This document shows positions 1-12,200 of a DNA stretch of 64,000 nucleotides, in pieces; position 1 is the first letter of the stretch, and each line of letters begins with the position of its first letter. The notes under the pieces are model-generated. The model did not search any database. It was given only the letters and a program-made list of their open reading frames with translations, and had not been told where the DNA came from. The stretch is from Narthecium ossifragum. Its lineage: Eukaryota > Streptophyta > Magnoliopsida > Dioscoreales > Nartheciaceae. The position numbers were made by a program, and so were the translations under genes. Where the stretch lies: positions 25,578,342 through 25,642,341 of the forward strand of contig OY986965.1 of the NCBI GenBank assembly GCA_963920575.1, read 5' to 3'.

Positions 1-470
1 ATGCTCAGTGTTATTTTCATAGCTAAATGCGGTGTTAAGGGTTGAGTTTTGTTGTTGTCAGTAATTTTGTTGGCGATAGTTTCTCAATATTGAATGCATT
101 TTTGAAGGTTTCTGCCTGATTATGTATATTGATACCTTGCTGATTCAATTTCATTGAATTCCTGGCATCGTGCTGGGTTAGATTGTTACCATATGCAGAT
201 CGTTTATCTGAGGTTGTCTGGTCTAGTCTTTTTGAATTGAAACAGCTTCCTGAAAAATGTTGGCGATTTCCCCCCTTTCAGCAGACTTTATATTATTATT
301 TGGTTGATATGGATACAGTTTTTAGGTACATGATTGGTAAATCTTGGCGGACAATGCTATCTAGTATTTCTTATAGGTGCATGGGCGACTAATAATTGCC
401 CCATTCGATACTTTATTAGGTGAAAGTCTTTCAGATATTTGCATATTGTTGATTATCTTTACATCTTCAG

Positions 471-2910
471 GGAAGTTGATTATCATTGCAAACAACTGCC
501 CTCCTCTCCGAAAATCAGAAATTGAATACTATGCAATGTTGGCAAAGATTGGTGTCCATCATTTCAATGGAAGTAAGTCCCTTAAACCTTTCAACTTCTT
601 TTTTGTGCACCTTAATTTGAATCATATCTAGTTGTGGACAATGTCAGTCGATAAACCATGGTAAGCGTCACAGGGCTGCACGAGAGTAAAATTTTTTGCC
701 CTGCACGGCACCAAGGAACCGCTCCTTAGTCAGCCTTCTCACAAAGAACTAGCAAGATGAGGCTAAAGGGCCTGACGTCCCAACTTCTATTGATGAAGAA
801 ACCTTTAAAAGAGACTTCATCGAGGCCTTTACAACCCACCAAGGGCAAAGGTCCTGCGATTGCACCCTCAAGCTCTCTTTCCTCACCCTTACCAAGTTGC
901 CTCACTCTAAAACCCTAGCTCTCAATGCCAATTGCCAAAGATGCCCAACGTCCGTCTTTAATGTCTTTTTATAGCTATCTCGCCACCCCAAAGAGTCCTC
1001 TTTGTGTTAAACTAAGATTCCGAGTCTCCACACATCGATCAAGAGTCCAACTCTGCCTAGAGTCCGAGTCTTGCTCAGTCTTGGACTCTGCTTGCTCGGA
1101 CACCGCGTTTGTGATAAGTCTGTGACACGCGAAACTGAGTCCTACTCGGTCTGGGACTCGGCCCGCACGGACACCGTGTCTACAACGTGTTTTCGTGCAC
1201 CAAGCAGTTCTAGTCCGACTAGGACTGGCGCGCGCCACATCACTTGCCCAACAAGGACTCTGCTCCGCGTAAACTGCTGGCCCAGTCCGCCTGGGACTCT
1301 ACCAGCAGTAGAACTTTGCAACATTTTGCAGATATCGTGTCGCTGCAGTCTTGATTCGTTCAGGTCTCCGACTTGCTTGTGCGCCAAGCAATAACCAATG
1401 TTCGCCTGGCATTGTGTTACTGCTTGATGTGTGCCACGCCCGTTGTGTGGCCGTGTCATGTAGAAGGTTGGCACGACGTGTCACTGCTTTATTGTAAATG
1501 CCACGCCGCGCCATAACTCTGCATGGCATGCTCTGCCGCCCGTGTCGTGTCTTGGCTAGTTGATCGCGTCCCGTTGCGCCTTGATCTTTTGTGCCGCCAT
1601 GTGCCATGCTCTGCACCATGGCATGAGGACTTGCCCCACAACACCAAGTGCTAAGTCCTCTGGGTGAAACCTATTACCTGTTGGGCCATTTTTGGGTTCA
1701 ACAATTATGGTCTTATACGGTTTTAAGGCAAGGGAACTTGCAAGTTTCACTAATATTCTTATTCTGTTGAGATTGACTTGTTTCTTTTTTTTGTTTCATT
1801 TGAAGTGAAGGACACATCATTATGTTGTGAGATTTGATAGTGGGTGTCAGTGTCAAAAGGGAAGACCTAGTTCACTTGTTTTATTGTTTTTTGCACTGGA
1901 GTGCCACTGGCTAGTATTAGTTATCTTGTTCTGTTCTGCTAAGTTTTCTTCTGATACTGTAAGCGCATCAGCAGATCAGCTTGAGATGCAGAAGTTATAT
2001 GACACAAAAAGATATGGCTCTTTTTTAGGTTTTGTCTTCATGCGAATGAATAACTATGGTGATGTGGTTTTCTGGTCAAATACCTTTGTTTTTATAGTGT
2101 CTACCTTGTAGATTGCATATAAGATTCTTTAATGAAATCTTCTGACAGTGAGCAGATGCCTTGACATTTTAGGTAGTCCTTTGAAGTTGGTTGTGTTAAC
2201 ATTGTCAAAAGGTTATTTTGAATATGGGGATCTATATGCTTGACTAGACTGGACTTTATTTGTAAAATATAGGACATCTTATCTGGGATTTTACTCACTT
2301 ACATTCTTGCTTTTTTTAAAAAAAAATTTACCCACTTGGATTGGCTTCTTTGAATTTCTTCTTTTCCCCCTTGCTTTTGGAGTATTCAGTTTGGATGGAG
2401 TTGTGCTTAAACTCATCAAGATGGCAAGCACTAATTGTTTGATGTTTTTACTAAGATTGGTCTGTCTGGCTGGTCTAGATGCCAGTATTTAGTAGATCTT
2501 TGATTGGAGATACGTGAAGGTAATTCTAGACGAGTTTCCCGTTTTAATTTGTCTTGTACGTTTGGATTGTTTGGTTAGTTCTCTTCTTATTTTGACTTTA
2601 TGCTGTCTTTGTGCTTTGCTTGTTTAGTCAAAATTTTTAATTCTGAATAGGGTAATCTCTTTGCCTGACTTGACATGGTTCATTTATTTCTATGGTTTGC
2701 TGGATTCTAGACAATGTTGATCTGGGAACAGCATGCGGGAAATACTTCCGTGTATGTTGCCTTAGCATTATTGATCCAGGTGTGTTTCCTATAAACAATC
2801 CATTACTTACTATTTTTTTGTTCTTTTCTTCATGCCCAGATATTGACTGTTGAATGAATTATGTTTCAGGTGATTCTGACATTATCAAGAACCTCCCTGG
2901 TGAGCAGTGA
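471..2910 (+). CDS. RPL30: 60S ribosomal protein eL30, 3' portion (N-terminus lies left of the window)
   Basis: Structural protein of the large ribosomal subunit. Three coding exons are visible: 471-572, 2711-2779 and 2870-2910 (TGA at 2908-2910). Each has an AG acceptor; the two internal ones end at GT donors (GTAAGTCC, GTGTGTTT), and codon phase is kept throughout. The translation contains the family signature [19 protein letters not shown], then [22 protein letters not shown] and SIIDPGDSDIIK, and ends in NLPGEQ. About 71 residues are present. The family is about 110 residues long, so roughly the first 40 must be encoded upstream; positions 1-470 read as intron with no matching exon. The 2.1-kb intron between the first two visible exons contains an LTR-like insertion (642-1700). 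No break is seen in the coding exons, so the gene may be functional. Confidence 0.93.
642..1700. mobile_element. Possible solo-LTR-like insertion in the eL30 intron
   Basis: This stretch is much more GC-rich than the AT-rich intron around it and has repeated short motifs such as GAGTCC/GGACTC. It begins TGTCAG and ends GGGTTCA, and is flanked on both sides by ACAA (638-641 and 1701-1704). TG...CA ends and a short duplication are what an LTR would show, but four bases is short for a target-site duplication and no primer-binding site or coding region is seen. Both boundaries are tentative. Confidence 0.35.
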
Positions 2911-3556
2911 GAAACTAAGGAGAGGATTTAGCTGTACTCTGCTTTTAGGAGGGTCAATGTGCTTCCTGCAAAATATGTATTCATTGACTCATTGTGGTAA
3001 TTCATACAAGGTGGACCATTCTGTCAGATGTTTCTACTTGATGTGCTCAAATTTTGATTTAACTGGTGCAATTGACTCTGACTCAAGAGATGTTATTCAG
3101 TTTTTGGATGTGCTATGCAGGCCAGTTCTCTACTGCATAATCTGTATTATGGTTGTAAAACTCGTTATCAGGCCCTTGTGTTGTTAGCATAGGAAAAGTT
3201 TTGCCATTCTGTTTATCCACTGTGGGAAATCTGTGGTCAGTACTGTTTTCTGTACCTTTTGCAATTATACACTGTGATTACCCCACCCTTGACATTGTCA
3301 TGTTCAGATGATGCTGTGCCCTATAAAATTTCTTGGGAAATCTGTCCTGCAATACTTGTTCCATGTTTAACGTCGTCAATGAGTTATGCAGCAATCGCGC
3401 ATGCTGTTGTTGCACATTGTAGATATTATTTGTCAATTAGCTACATTTCAATAGCGTTTGATTTCGGTTGAGAATATCGTTTGGCATCTATGCTTCTCAG
3501 TGATTTGAATAGCTACATTACTAAGATCAGTACTAGATACTGATTTTCTTCATTTA
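2911..3556. other. eL30 3' UTR and spacer
   Basis: Ordinary AT-rich sequence follows the eL30 stop codon. I see no coding signal or repeat structure. The first few hundred bases presumably carry the eL30 3' UTR, but no polyadenylation site can be fixed with confidence. Confidence 0.4.
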
Positions 3557-4290
3557 TGTTACCATGTATCTCATCTTGTGACGCCCAAACCTTCTCCAAC
3601 CTCAGCTACCCTCTCTCCATCGCTATCAAGCTTGCTGCCGTCCATCTCCTGCGACGCCCAAACCCCTCCAACCTCAGCTACCCCTCTCCGATGACCCTTC
3701 CTTCCACCCAATCCAGACCCCTCTCATCTGTCAAACCCACAGCTCCAATCGTCGTCAAGCCGGACCCGATGTCAACGGTCGTCAAGCCGGACCCGATGTC
3801 AACGGAGGCATCAAACTGGATTATCCGAACACCCCTCCTCCGTTCACCAACTCCTTCATCAGAGAAGATAAGGCTATTCCTATCCTTCCATACAACCCAA
3901 GCTCCAATCGCTAGGAAAGAGTTCAACCGTTTAACATCACCTCCCCCACCTGAACTCACCATAAAACTCACCAAGTTTTTTGGTTCTCATCTTGACAGTG
4001 ATAAATCCTCATTCTCCGCAACTACCCTGAAAGCCTCTCGAACAAATCGATAGCCAAATATGGCATGTTTAATAGATTCAACCGTCTCCCCACATCTTAG
4101 ACAATTCCTATCCAAAGATAGACATATTCTCCACGAGAATTCACGAACAAGCAGCTTTCCTCTTAGTATTCTCTACACAAAGTGATGAATCCTTGGCCCG
4201 ATCTACAACCTCCAGATGTTAGACCGCCATTCCTCATTCACCAATGCTTTACTTCCATATTTTTCATGGATTAGAAACAAATATGTTGAA
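3557..4290 (-). pseudogene. Decayed LINE fragment (zf-RVT to start of RNase H)
   Basis: On the minus strand, translation in shifting frames gives the zf-RVT zinc-binding region of a plant L1-type LINE ORF2: an IWRL-IGPRIHHFVWRIL stretch, then NCLRCGETVESIKH, where the paired cysteines are typical. Further on come LAIGAWVVWKDRNSLIF and an IIQFDAS that corresponds to the first catalytic strand of the RNase H domain. Several stops and frameshifts interrupt it. A 24-bp tandem duplication (about 3756-3803) repeats a VDIGSGLTT-type segment. It is a different LINE family from the plus-strand copy beside it. Confidence 0.7.
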
Positions 4291-4366
4291 GCAAAAGAAA
4301 TCTTCCCAACACTATTAAAGGCCCAACGAGGCCCATCTCCCCCTCCATTCAACTGGATTGAGAGTA

Positions 4367-4399
4367 TGCATATAGTAGATAAGTCATCTACTATATGCA
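4367..4399. repeat. 14-bp perfect palindrome at a LINE-LINE junction
   Basis: Arms 4367-4380 and 4386-4399 are exact reverse complements separated by five bases. The right arm is part of the LLYAD codons of the reverse transcriptase YADD box of the plus-strand LINE. The left arm is the same sequence in the opposite direction and lies at the end of the minus-strand LINE fragment. Confidence 0.75.
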
Positions 4400-4603
4400 G
4401 ATGATTGCTTGTTTTTCACTAGAGCAACCTCCTTGGAAGCTCAGAAGTTGCTGACAATATTACGGTGGTTCAGGAACCTTTCAGGATTGGAGGTGAACCC
4501 AAAAAAATATAGTATTAAATTTTCCAAGGCAACATCCAGTAGGAGGGCCTGAATAACTCGGAAATTGGGAATGACAGAAAAGTAAGGGCCATGGAGATAC
4601 TTA

Positions 4604-5015
4604 CCTTGTTTGGTTGGGGGATAAGGATTCCTTATCCCGGGTTAAGCCCACTTTATCCCTGCATTACAACCAAACACCATCAAATCTCCACTTTTATCCC
4701 TACTTTTATCCCCATCCCTATCCTCACTTTATCCCTATTTTATCCCTACTTTTCAACCAATCATTACTACATTTTCTCTTCTTTTCAACCAATCACATCA
4801 ACTTTATCCCTACTTTTTCACTTTTCAACCAATCATTATCTCATTATCCCTACTTTTTAACCAATCACATCAACTTTATCCATACTTTTTCAACCAAACA
4901 TTACTAATTTATCACTACTTTTTAACAAAATACCATACATATCCCACTACTTATCCCAGGATACCAATCCCCATTTCCTCTAATCCCAGGATAACCTATC
5001 CCCCAACCAAACGAG
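4604..5015. mobile_element. MITE-like insertion inside the LINE reverse transcriptase
   Basis: The LINE reading frame breaks between WRYL (ending about 4600) and GIPLDTER (from about 5018). The inserted 412 bp has terminal inverted repeats. The left end starts CCTTGTTTGGTTGGGGGATA and the right end, read in reverse complement, starts CCTCGTTTGGTTGGGGGATA, a 19/20 match. The interior is an imperfect array of TTTATCCCTACTTTT and AACCAATCA units. No coding capacity is seen. A clean target-site duplication is not visible (TTA on the left, CCG on the right), so the superfamily is left open. Confidence 0.75.
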
Positions 5016-5440
5016 GCCGGGATTCCGCTGGATACTGAGCGAATCCTTAAGCATGGCTACAATTTTGTGGTAGAGGCAATTCAGGATAAGGTCCTTCATG
5101 GGACAGTGAGCCGATTGTTTGGGGCTGGACGGGCAGTCATGGCACAGACGGTGCTCAAAGCAATTCACGTATTCCAAATGATGGTGAGGCCTTTACCCGT
5201 TTGTATCCTCAAGAAAATTGATATGGATGTGAGAGCTTTCTTATGGAGGGGGAAGAAGGAGGCATGTTGGTGATTCCGTGGGAGAGAGTATGCACTCACA
5301 AGATTCTTGGTGGGCTTGGCCTGAAGGATCTTCGCTTATGGCAATCAGCTTTGAGGATGAAGCGAGTAGCAGACCTGCTGGAAGACAAATGAACTACTTT
5401 GACACTTGTTGCGTGAGGGAAGTATAGTTGGGAGGGGAGA

Positions 5441-6821
5441 TTGCCCTTGGCTGCCGCGCCTAGCACAACTTCACCGTTATGGAGATTGGTGTGTAGAGAA
5501 GCGCGCCTACTAAATCAAGGTATTCATTGGTCACCATGTGTAGGCAGTAGGCTAAATTGGATGGAAAATTGGTGGTTTGGAGATTCAGCTTTACAGCAAA
5601 TCCCTTGCCTTATGCTCATGAGGGATGAGTTGCTAAATTTGCAGGTTGGGGATTTGCTGGATTCGAGTGGGAACTGGCGACGGGATGTGCGGGAGAGGAG
5701 TTTGTCGGCGGATATGGTAGATCAGGTGGCCGCCACCCCTGTTGATTGTTTTGCAACTGCTGATGGGTTCCGTTGGACTGGGAGTGTAGATGGCCATATA
5801 ACTATGGTGCCATGCTATAGGTATATGGAAGCATATCAACCATCTGGTTTGGTGGTGGGTGAGATCCATAAGTGGTGGTGGGGGGTTTGGCGTGCTCCGA
5901 CCGGCCCCCGTTTTCGGCATTTCTTATGGAGGCTTGCACATAGGAAGCTCCCAACATCGACGGTGCTATGGAGTGTGGGCGTAGCTAGCGAGAAGTTCTG
6001 TCGTCGTTGCCATGGAACTGATGAAACCATGGATCATCTCCTCTTTGAGTGTCCATTCGCCAAGCATACATGGGAGGGAGTGCTTCAAGGTTGCAGGCTG
6101 GTGGATTTTTCTTGTTGGGGAGTTGATGAATGTTTCCAGTTGCTAGGAAGGAGCAATAAAGATGTTGTAATCAAGAGGGTGAAATCAGTGATTGCTTATA
6201 CCTTGTGGTGCCTCTGGAAGTCTAGGTGTGTATTGATCTATGAGGAGGAGCCAGATAAGGTGGAAAATATTTGTCTCTGGATTTGTTGGCTGGCTCATGG
6301 GTTCTTGTTGGTGCATGGTGAATTTTCCCCATAATAGTACAACTGCCCGGAAATCCTGGCATGGCGTAAGGTTGCAGGTTGATGCATCTGTAGGTGACGA
6401 TGGGCGGGCTGCAGGACTAGGAGTGGTTTGTGTGGATAATGATGACAATATTTGCTGGACGACATCTGATGTGGTGGAATTTGAAGAAGAAGTTGTGCTT
6501 CATGGTAAGTTGGCGGCAATTCAGCTAGCAATGCAAGCGGGTATGGACAGAGACTATACTTTTGTGATGGTGGAGAATGATTCATTGGAAGATGTTAATG
6601 TAGTTCATGGGAGGTTCCCTGAGTTGGGGAGTGTCTTTTTGCCTGTGCGTGAGATTTGGTGGCGTGCGAATAGGTTTAAGAATTTTTGTGTTTTGTATAT
6701 CCCCCGTGAGAATAATCAACGGACGGACTTTGTGGCTAGACAAGCCCATGAGGTGGTAGATATCATGTCTGGTGATCCCACTTATGGGAATGGTCCAAGT
6801 GGGTCGGAGTTGGTAGTTTGA
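5441..6821 (+). pseudogene. LINE ORF2 C-terminal part: zf-RVT and RNase H
   Basis: The longest readable piece of the 4387-6864 LINE. The frame from 5441 carries WRLVCREARLLNQG, a WRAPTGPRFRHFLWRL motif and the zf-RVT zinc motif FCRRCHGTDETMDHLLFECP. Reading then shifts frame near 6300-6340 into an RNase H domain: LQVDASVGDDGRAAGLGVV with the catalytic Asp, then VENDSLEDVN, then YIPRENNQRTDFVARQAHE. The last ends in the helix normally carrying the final catalytic Asp (NQRTD). The frame change makes this a pseudogene. Confidence 0.82.
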
Positions 6822-6864
6822 TGTAACAACCCGGTCTTCAGGCTTTATCTCTTCAAAAAAAAAA

Positions 6865-7628
6865 CCCAAAGTTAAGCACACATCTCAATAATGCCATTAA
6901 CGGACTCCATGTCAAATCGAATCGATTCTAAAACGCTCATCCTTTCTCAAATCAAGAACAATGTGTCTCACCCAAAAGACGTGTTATCAAACATCCTAAT
7001 ATTGACGTTTTCAGAACCCACATAAATGTGTCATTAGCATTCGGATGGATAGTGCGTTCATTGCAAGTCTGAAACGTGGAACCAATTCCAATTTGATGCA
7101 AAGTGGAATAAAATGCCAAAATCCATCCAACATCCACTCATTTTTGTTGAAAGAGTTGATAGCACCTCACCGTATGGATTTTGTTTCTTATATATTAATG
7201 TTTGTCTGACTTAATTAGATTTGTGAAATGTGCAGTTTTTAAGCGGTTGACTTTTGTTTCAATAGTGCTAAGCTCTGATAAATATCGTATCCATATTTTA
7301 TTTGAGATTCTTCAAATGAAATTTCAACCTATGCTCCGATACTAGGTTATTTTTAATTATCTCATAATTAAGCTAATAGCAAGGGTGAGTTTATGTATTT
7401 GCAAGTTTTTACTAAATAACTCATCCAACGAGATTTTTAAGCTCGACGAGATACGCAAGTCAACATACTAAGGATATTGCAATATAATATATCTAATTAG
7501 AAAATGCTCTCCAAGCTAAAATAAAAGAGGTTTCTTGGTGTCCTATACAATATATGGAATAAGCATACGGGGTGAATTGAAACAATTAGCACGTGGAATA
7601 AATATAGTGGGGTGAATTGAAACAATTA
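6865..7628. other. Spacer, nothing recognised
   Basis: AT-rich sequence between the LINE poly(A) tail and a MITE. A short direct duplication, GGGGTGAATTGAAACAATTAG-type, occurs near 7570-7628. No gene was found on either strand. Confidence 0.4.
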
Positions 7629-8249
7629 GGAGGTGTTTGGTTGACGTGAATCAAGGTGCACCCTTAATGCATGATCTCATATTTGCTTTGCCACATGTAT
7701 GTGTTGATGCATGCACCACATGATGCAAAAGGCATCTAATACCGTGTATGGCATGAAACGATCAAAATCATGCGATGTATCCTTCTGCGGTGCATCTGTT
7801 GTGCACCCGTGAACATATTAAAATATATTCAATAAAATTATGTGAATAATGACCCCCAACATTTGTGCTAACCTTGTCGCTATGATGCGTGAAAAGTGTT
7901 TCTTAGAAGGTCGGATTGGAAGTGCTCTAATCATCTGTCTCCTCTTGTGTGGAAGCTACGTACCCAATGTTAATATTCAAATAATTGTGGAGGACAGCTT
8001 TGAAATATACAGAGGAATTGATATGATGAATGAAGAGGAGCCTCTATCGAACTATAGCCAAATGGATTATTTGTACCTAAACCTCATCAGCCGTTACATT
8101 ATCACACATATATATTCAATAAAGTTATATGAATATTAAAATATAACATATATGTGTCTAACTTTATTGTGTCATTATGTGAACATTAAAGTTATATGAA
8201 TATTAAAAAGAAACATTAAAATATATATATTAGATATGCAAATGTGAAC

Positions 8250-8311
<62 letters not shown>

Positions 8312-8491
8312 TAGGGTGATCGGCTGATCCAAAAGACCAACCAAACTTCAACGATGCATGTATCCCTTGGTCCATGCTTTAAATAAATGAAGGAACCAAG
8401 CAAGTGCATCTACTGTCCGATGCATGTACCATCTAATGCATGCATTCCACGATCTCATTGAATTAACGGTTCCAACGTACCAAACAACCTC
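7629..8491. mobile_element. Tourist-like (PIF/Harbinger-type) non-autonomous element
   Basis: The left end reads GGAGGTGTTTGG. The right end in reverse complement reads GAGGTTGTTTGG. Both sides are flanked by TTA (7626-7628 and 8492-8494), the 3-bp target duplication typical of PIF/Harbinger elements. The interior has many GATGCATG/CATGCATC-type motifs near both ends, an AT microsatellite and no transposase. The GTGTTTGGT-type ends are common in plant Tourist MITEs. At 863 bp it is long for a MITE, partly because of the expanded microsatellite. Confidence 0.65.
8255..8308. repeat. (AT)27 microsatellite
   Basis: An uninterrupted AT dinucleotide run of 54 bp inside the Tourist-like element. 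It is likely to vary in length between individuals. Confidence 0.95.
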
Positions 8492-8494
8492 TTA

Positions 8495-9275
8495 AAAATC
8501 GAGGAAAAGCAACTGGTATCAGAGCAACCACTAAGACTTCACTTTGCACTATCAAAGATTCAAATCATAAACAAAGATTTCATATAGTACCTTGTATTGT
8601 TGGAGCATGGCAAACTCACTGCACTTTATTTTTAATTTTACAACCGATTGTCGTTTTATACTTTCACTACAAAACACACTATTTTGACTAGAAATCCTCA
8701 TTCATAAGTCTCGAATTTCGACTTATTCATGATGGTTTCACATGCAAACATTATCTTTTATAACAAAAACACGGAACGGCCTTGAATTATAAAATCGAAG
8801 ATGAAGTAGATTTAATATGTAATATTTTAAAGCAGAAACCAGGTGAGAGAGTTTTTAATCTAGCAATTCAGGAGTGGTATTAATTTTTGACGTGACTAGA
8901 CATTGTATCAAAAATTATTTTAATAGCAAGCAAATTCTATTGTATTTGAACCTGGCCCTGTCCGACCCGACCTAAATCGAAATTTTATTGGGGGCGGGGC
9001 GCAAATGACCTGTGCTGGTGTGCACTAAACAACTATTGTGAGTCCGACCCGGGTCTAATTGCTGACCTGTTTCCGAACGTTGCCGAGAGCCAAAGGCCGT
9101 AGTTGGTTTCGAAATCTTGGCGGGAATCTCTACTAAAATTTACCGCCCGTTCGAACCGCACGATGCCTTCCAGAATGCATCCTAACCCTTCAAAGCTTTA
9201 CACTTGTGCTAAATAAGTTAAACAGACCACCCTCCTCTCTCTCTCCGTGGAGCTCCCGAGCTCGCTTTTAGTAGC
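8495..9275. other. CENH3 upstream region
   Basis: Non-coding DNA between the MITE and the CENH3 start codon. The last 350 bp are more GC-rich and are expected to hold the promoter and 5' UTR. Apart from an E2F-like site (9117-9126) no clear TATA box or other element was identified. Confidence 0.45.
9117..9126 (+). promoter_or_regulatory. E2F-like binding site upstream of CENH3
   Basis: TTGGCGGGAA matches the E2F consensus core (TTSSCGSSAA) and lies about 150 bp before the CENH3 start codon. In Arabidopsis the CENH3 (HTR12) promoter is known to be E2F-controlled, so a site here fits S/G2-linked expression. Function is inferred from sequence and position only. Confidence 0.55.
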
Positions 9276-12200
9276 ATGGCGAGGACGAAGCACGTCTTCA
9301 GTAGGCCTCCCCGCCGAACCAAGAAGAGGCTCCATTGGGATCAGCAAGAAGCCGGTGCCATTTCTCTCTTTCTTTTCTCCTCTCTCTCCATTGTTGTTTC
9401 TCATGTAAAGATGTTGCCTTTGAAACCCTAATCCCTAATATTCTTGTAGGAAATGCCGGACCGACTACCTCGACCCCTCCATCGAGCGCTGCCCCCGTGA
9501 GCCCCAATTTTCCGATACCTTTTCTGATTTTTCTGCGTTTTCCGCGATTTATTGATGACAATCTGGATTTTGATGTGAAATATTAGCAAGGAGGCGAAGG
9601 GAATCCGAACCAAGGTGTTGCTTCTTGATTTCTTTGCGTCTAATTGTGTGGCTTGTGTTGGTTTTGCTTCTCTAGCAGTTAAGCGGCGTTTTTGGAATTA
9701 TTTGGTTGGTTTTACACAGCGAGACGGACGTCAACACCGGGAGGACGCAAGCGGCGGTTCCGGCCGGGGACAGTGGCGCTGCGCGAGATAAGAAAGCTTC
9801 AGAAATCGGTCAATCTGTTGATTCCCCATGCTCCCTTCTTCAGATTGGTGAGGACTATCTACCAGTTAATTACCATGTATGCTTCGGTTTGAGGTTGGAT
9901 TGTATAAACTTAAGAGTAATTGTGAGAGAGGAAGATTGGATGTGAGGTTTTGGTTGCTTGAATGGTGGGCTGAGAATGAGATTCTGTACTAATGTGTGTT
10001 GCCTGCTTTTGTGTTTATTGTGTTGTTTTCCGCTTGAAAGTTGCTTTAGATGATTGTGATTGTTGCTGGTTCGGATATAGGTCAAGGAAATTACACATTT
10101 CTACTCTAGAGATGTTAGTCGATGGACAGCAGAGGCATTGATGGCGATACAAGAGGTATGCATATCTTGTTTTGATGGAAAGATGTATTTAGTATGGTTA
10201 ATTGACATTTGTGTTCATCGATGAGCAGAGCAAATTCCATCCTCCTAATTCATTTAATAGTTCAAGTTATGACTTCCTGAGCCTTGAACAATAATATTCT
10301 GCACTCTAAGCATCTATTGATGATATTAAGTAGCCAATGAAATGGACCACGAGGTGTCGGACGCTTGTGATTATATTAATCTGCAAGACATTTATAGAAG
10401 TTTAAGATTGAATATATCATGCCGTTATCTTATTCTCGAGGCCTATTGCTCTGTATTCTTGTCATGAGATGAGAACTGCTTTGTGAGGTTTAACTGTCAT
10501 TCCACCCAACTATCTTTCTATGTAGTTCTATGGGTTTTATCTTCCAAGTCATGGTCCTAATTGGCTTATGTTGGCTCAATGTAGATAGATTTTGAGGATC
10601 ACGGAATATATATGCGTCAGAAAATGTGTCAACGGTAATAAATATGAGTTAGGGCATTCCACCTTATGGTGTTTACACTACTATGAATTTTTCACTTATT
10701 TTAACTTGCAAAGAAGTGTTCTTATGGCCTAGTAGCAGAAATAGTCTCAATTTTCCCCCCCTTTCTTGTTGCTTTGTTTTGTACCCGAAGCCAACTGTAT
10801 TGATCCTTCATAAGTGATCTCTGAGAGGAATCTTCATCATAAATGTTTCCTCTTGAAAATGAATTCCTTCACTCCCCTTCTTCCACTTTATATGTATGTA
10901 GTTCTTCTGCTTGATTCTATTGCATTAGTATACCATGCAAGTAGCACTTGACTCTTTATGACATTACTCATCACTTGTGAGAATTTTAGAATCTTTTTAT
11001 ATTCATGCAGGCAACTGAGTATTTCATACAAGAAATGTTTTCTGATGCATATCTATGTACATTGCATGCGAAACGAGTTACATTAAGTAAGTTACAAACT
11101 TCAAACCGTTACATTTACTTTCTTTAGTCCCTTAATTGTTGTTGTTTGGTGTTTATTCTTTCATCCGCTCATGTAATATGCATCAAAAGAAATCCCCATG
11201 CTGGGCTTTATTATTTCTTTTTTATATCTAGTCTCAGACTCAATTATACTGATAGGGTACTTCTAAACACTTCTGATTCCACTTTGTTGACTCACTATGC
11301 AGGCATATACCAAGTTTGATTCTTATCTCTTAATGGGGTTGAGGTTCATCTGATCTTATCGAATGCTGTCTACCAGCTGCTTCAGAATGAGCTCCCTCTG
11401 CACATAAATAAGTGTAGGATTAATACCACCAAGTAATATGTCCCGTGGAATAATCCCACCATGCTTGTTGCATACATTTAGTCATTGTTTGCACAGGAAA
11501 ATATAGGGCTTGCAACTAGATTCTTGTTATTGATCGTTAGTGTCATGGTCAATATCTAGCAAACAATGTACGTGCTTGTGTGGAGTACATATGGCATAGT
11601 GCTTTACACCTTAGATTCTGAGTGACATGAGCAGCACATCAAACGTTCATATTTGACAGTCACAACATTTCTTAAAACCTATTAGAGCACATGGCATACA
11701 TGACCTCTCCAGAAAAGGTCAGAGAACATACATTACCTATAGAGTCACTAAACTACAGAAACTCAGTGTCTTTGCATGTTCCCTAGAGGCCTCTACAAAC
11801 AAAATTGGATTTCATAGATTGCAATTGAATTTCTTTGCGTGCTTTTCTTTAGCTGATTTCTGCCTTTGTTTTATGTTCTTTTGTTGTATGTGTATATAAT
11901 GCTACTATCATGGACAAACATCTCATTCATCTGGTTTAGAAACAAGACTTGCAATGGATATAGCTGAGCAGTTAATGCATTATATCTTCGGTTTTTTCCT
12001 AGGTATGAACAAGACCTGTTGGTATATCACCTTTTCTCGTGAAACCAGCAAAATTCACCCCTCTTTCTAAACATTGTTCATGTAGAACTTATGATTTCAT
12101 TGAGATCAACCAAATCGCGGAACATTTTTTGTTTTCTATGATGTAGATACGTGAGCTGCTTGTCTTCAATCCTTGTGAATGCTTATGACTGCAGATGGCC

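Larger units (their letters stand above)
4387..6864 (+). mobile_element. 5'-truncated L1-type LINE with poly(A) tail
   Basis: The retained part of ORF2 begins at the YADD box (about 4390-4405, LLYADDC) and continues through the thumb region (GLEVNPKK, then after a MITE insertion GIPLDTERI and AVMAQTVLKAIHVFQM), zf-RVT and RNase H. It ends after a short 3' UTR in a run of ten A residues (6855-6864), as LINE retrotransposition leaves. The 5' end is lost at the palindromic junction near 4387. Several frameshifts (near 5270, and 6300-6340) and stops (near 5390) show it is inactive. Confidence 0.85.

Noticed and set aside
1..470. Missing upstream eL30 exons
   Set aside because: I looked for the conserved segment before GKLIII (the LGYKTVLKTLR type) in all plus frames here and did not find it; it must lie left of the window.
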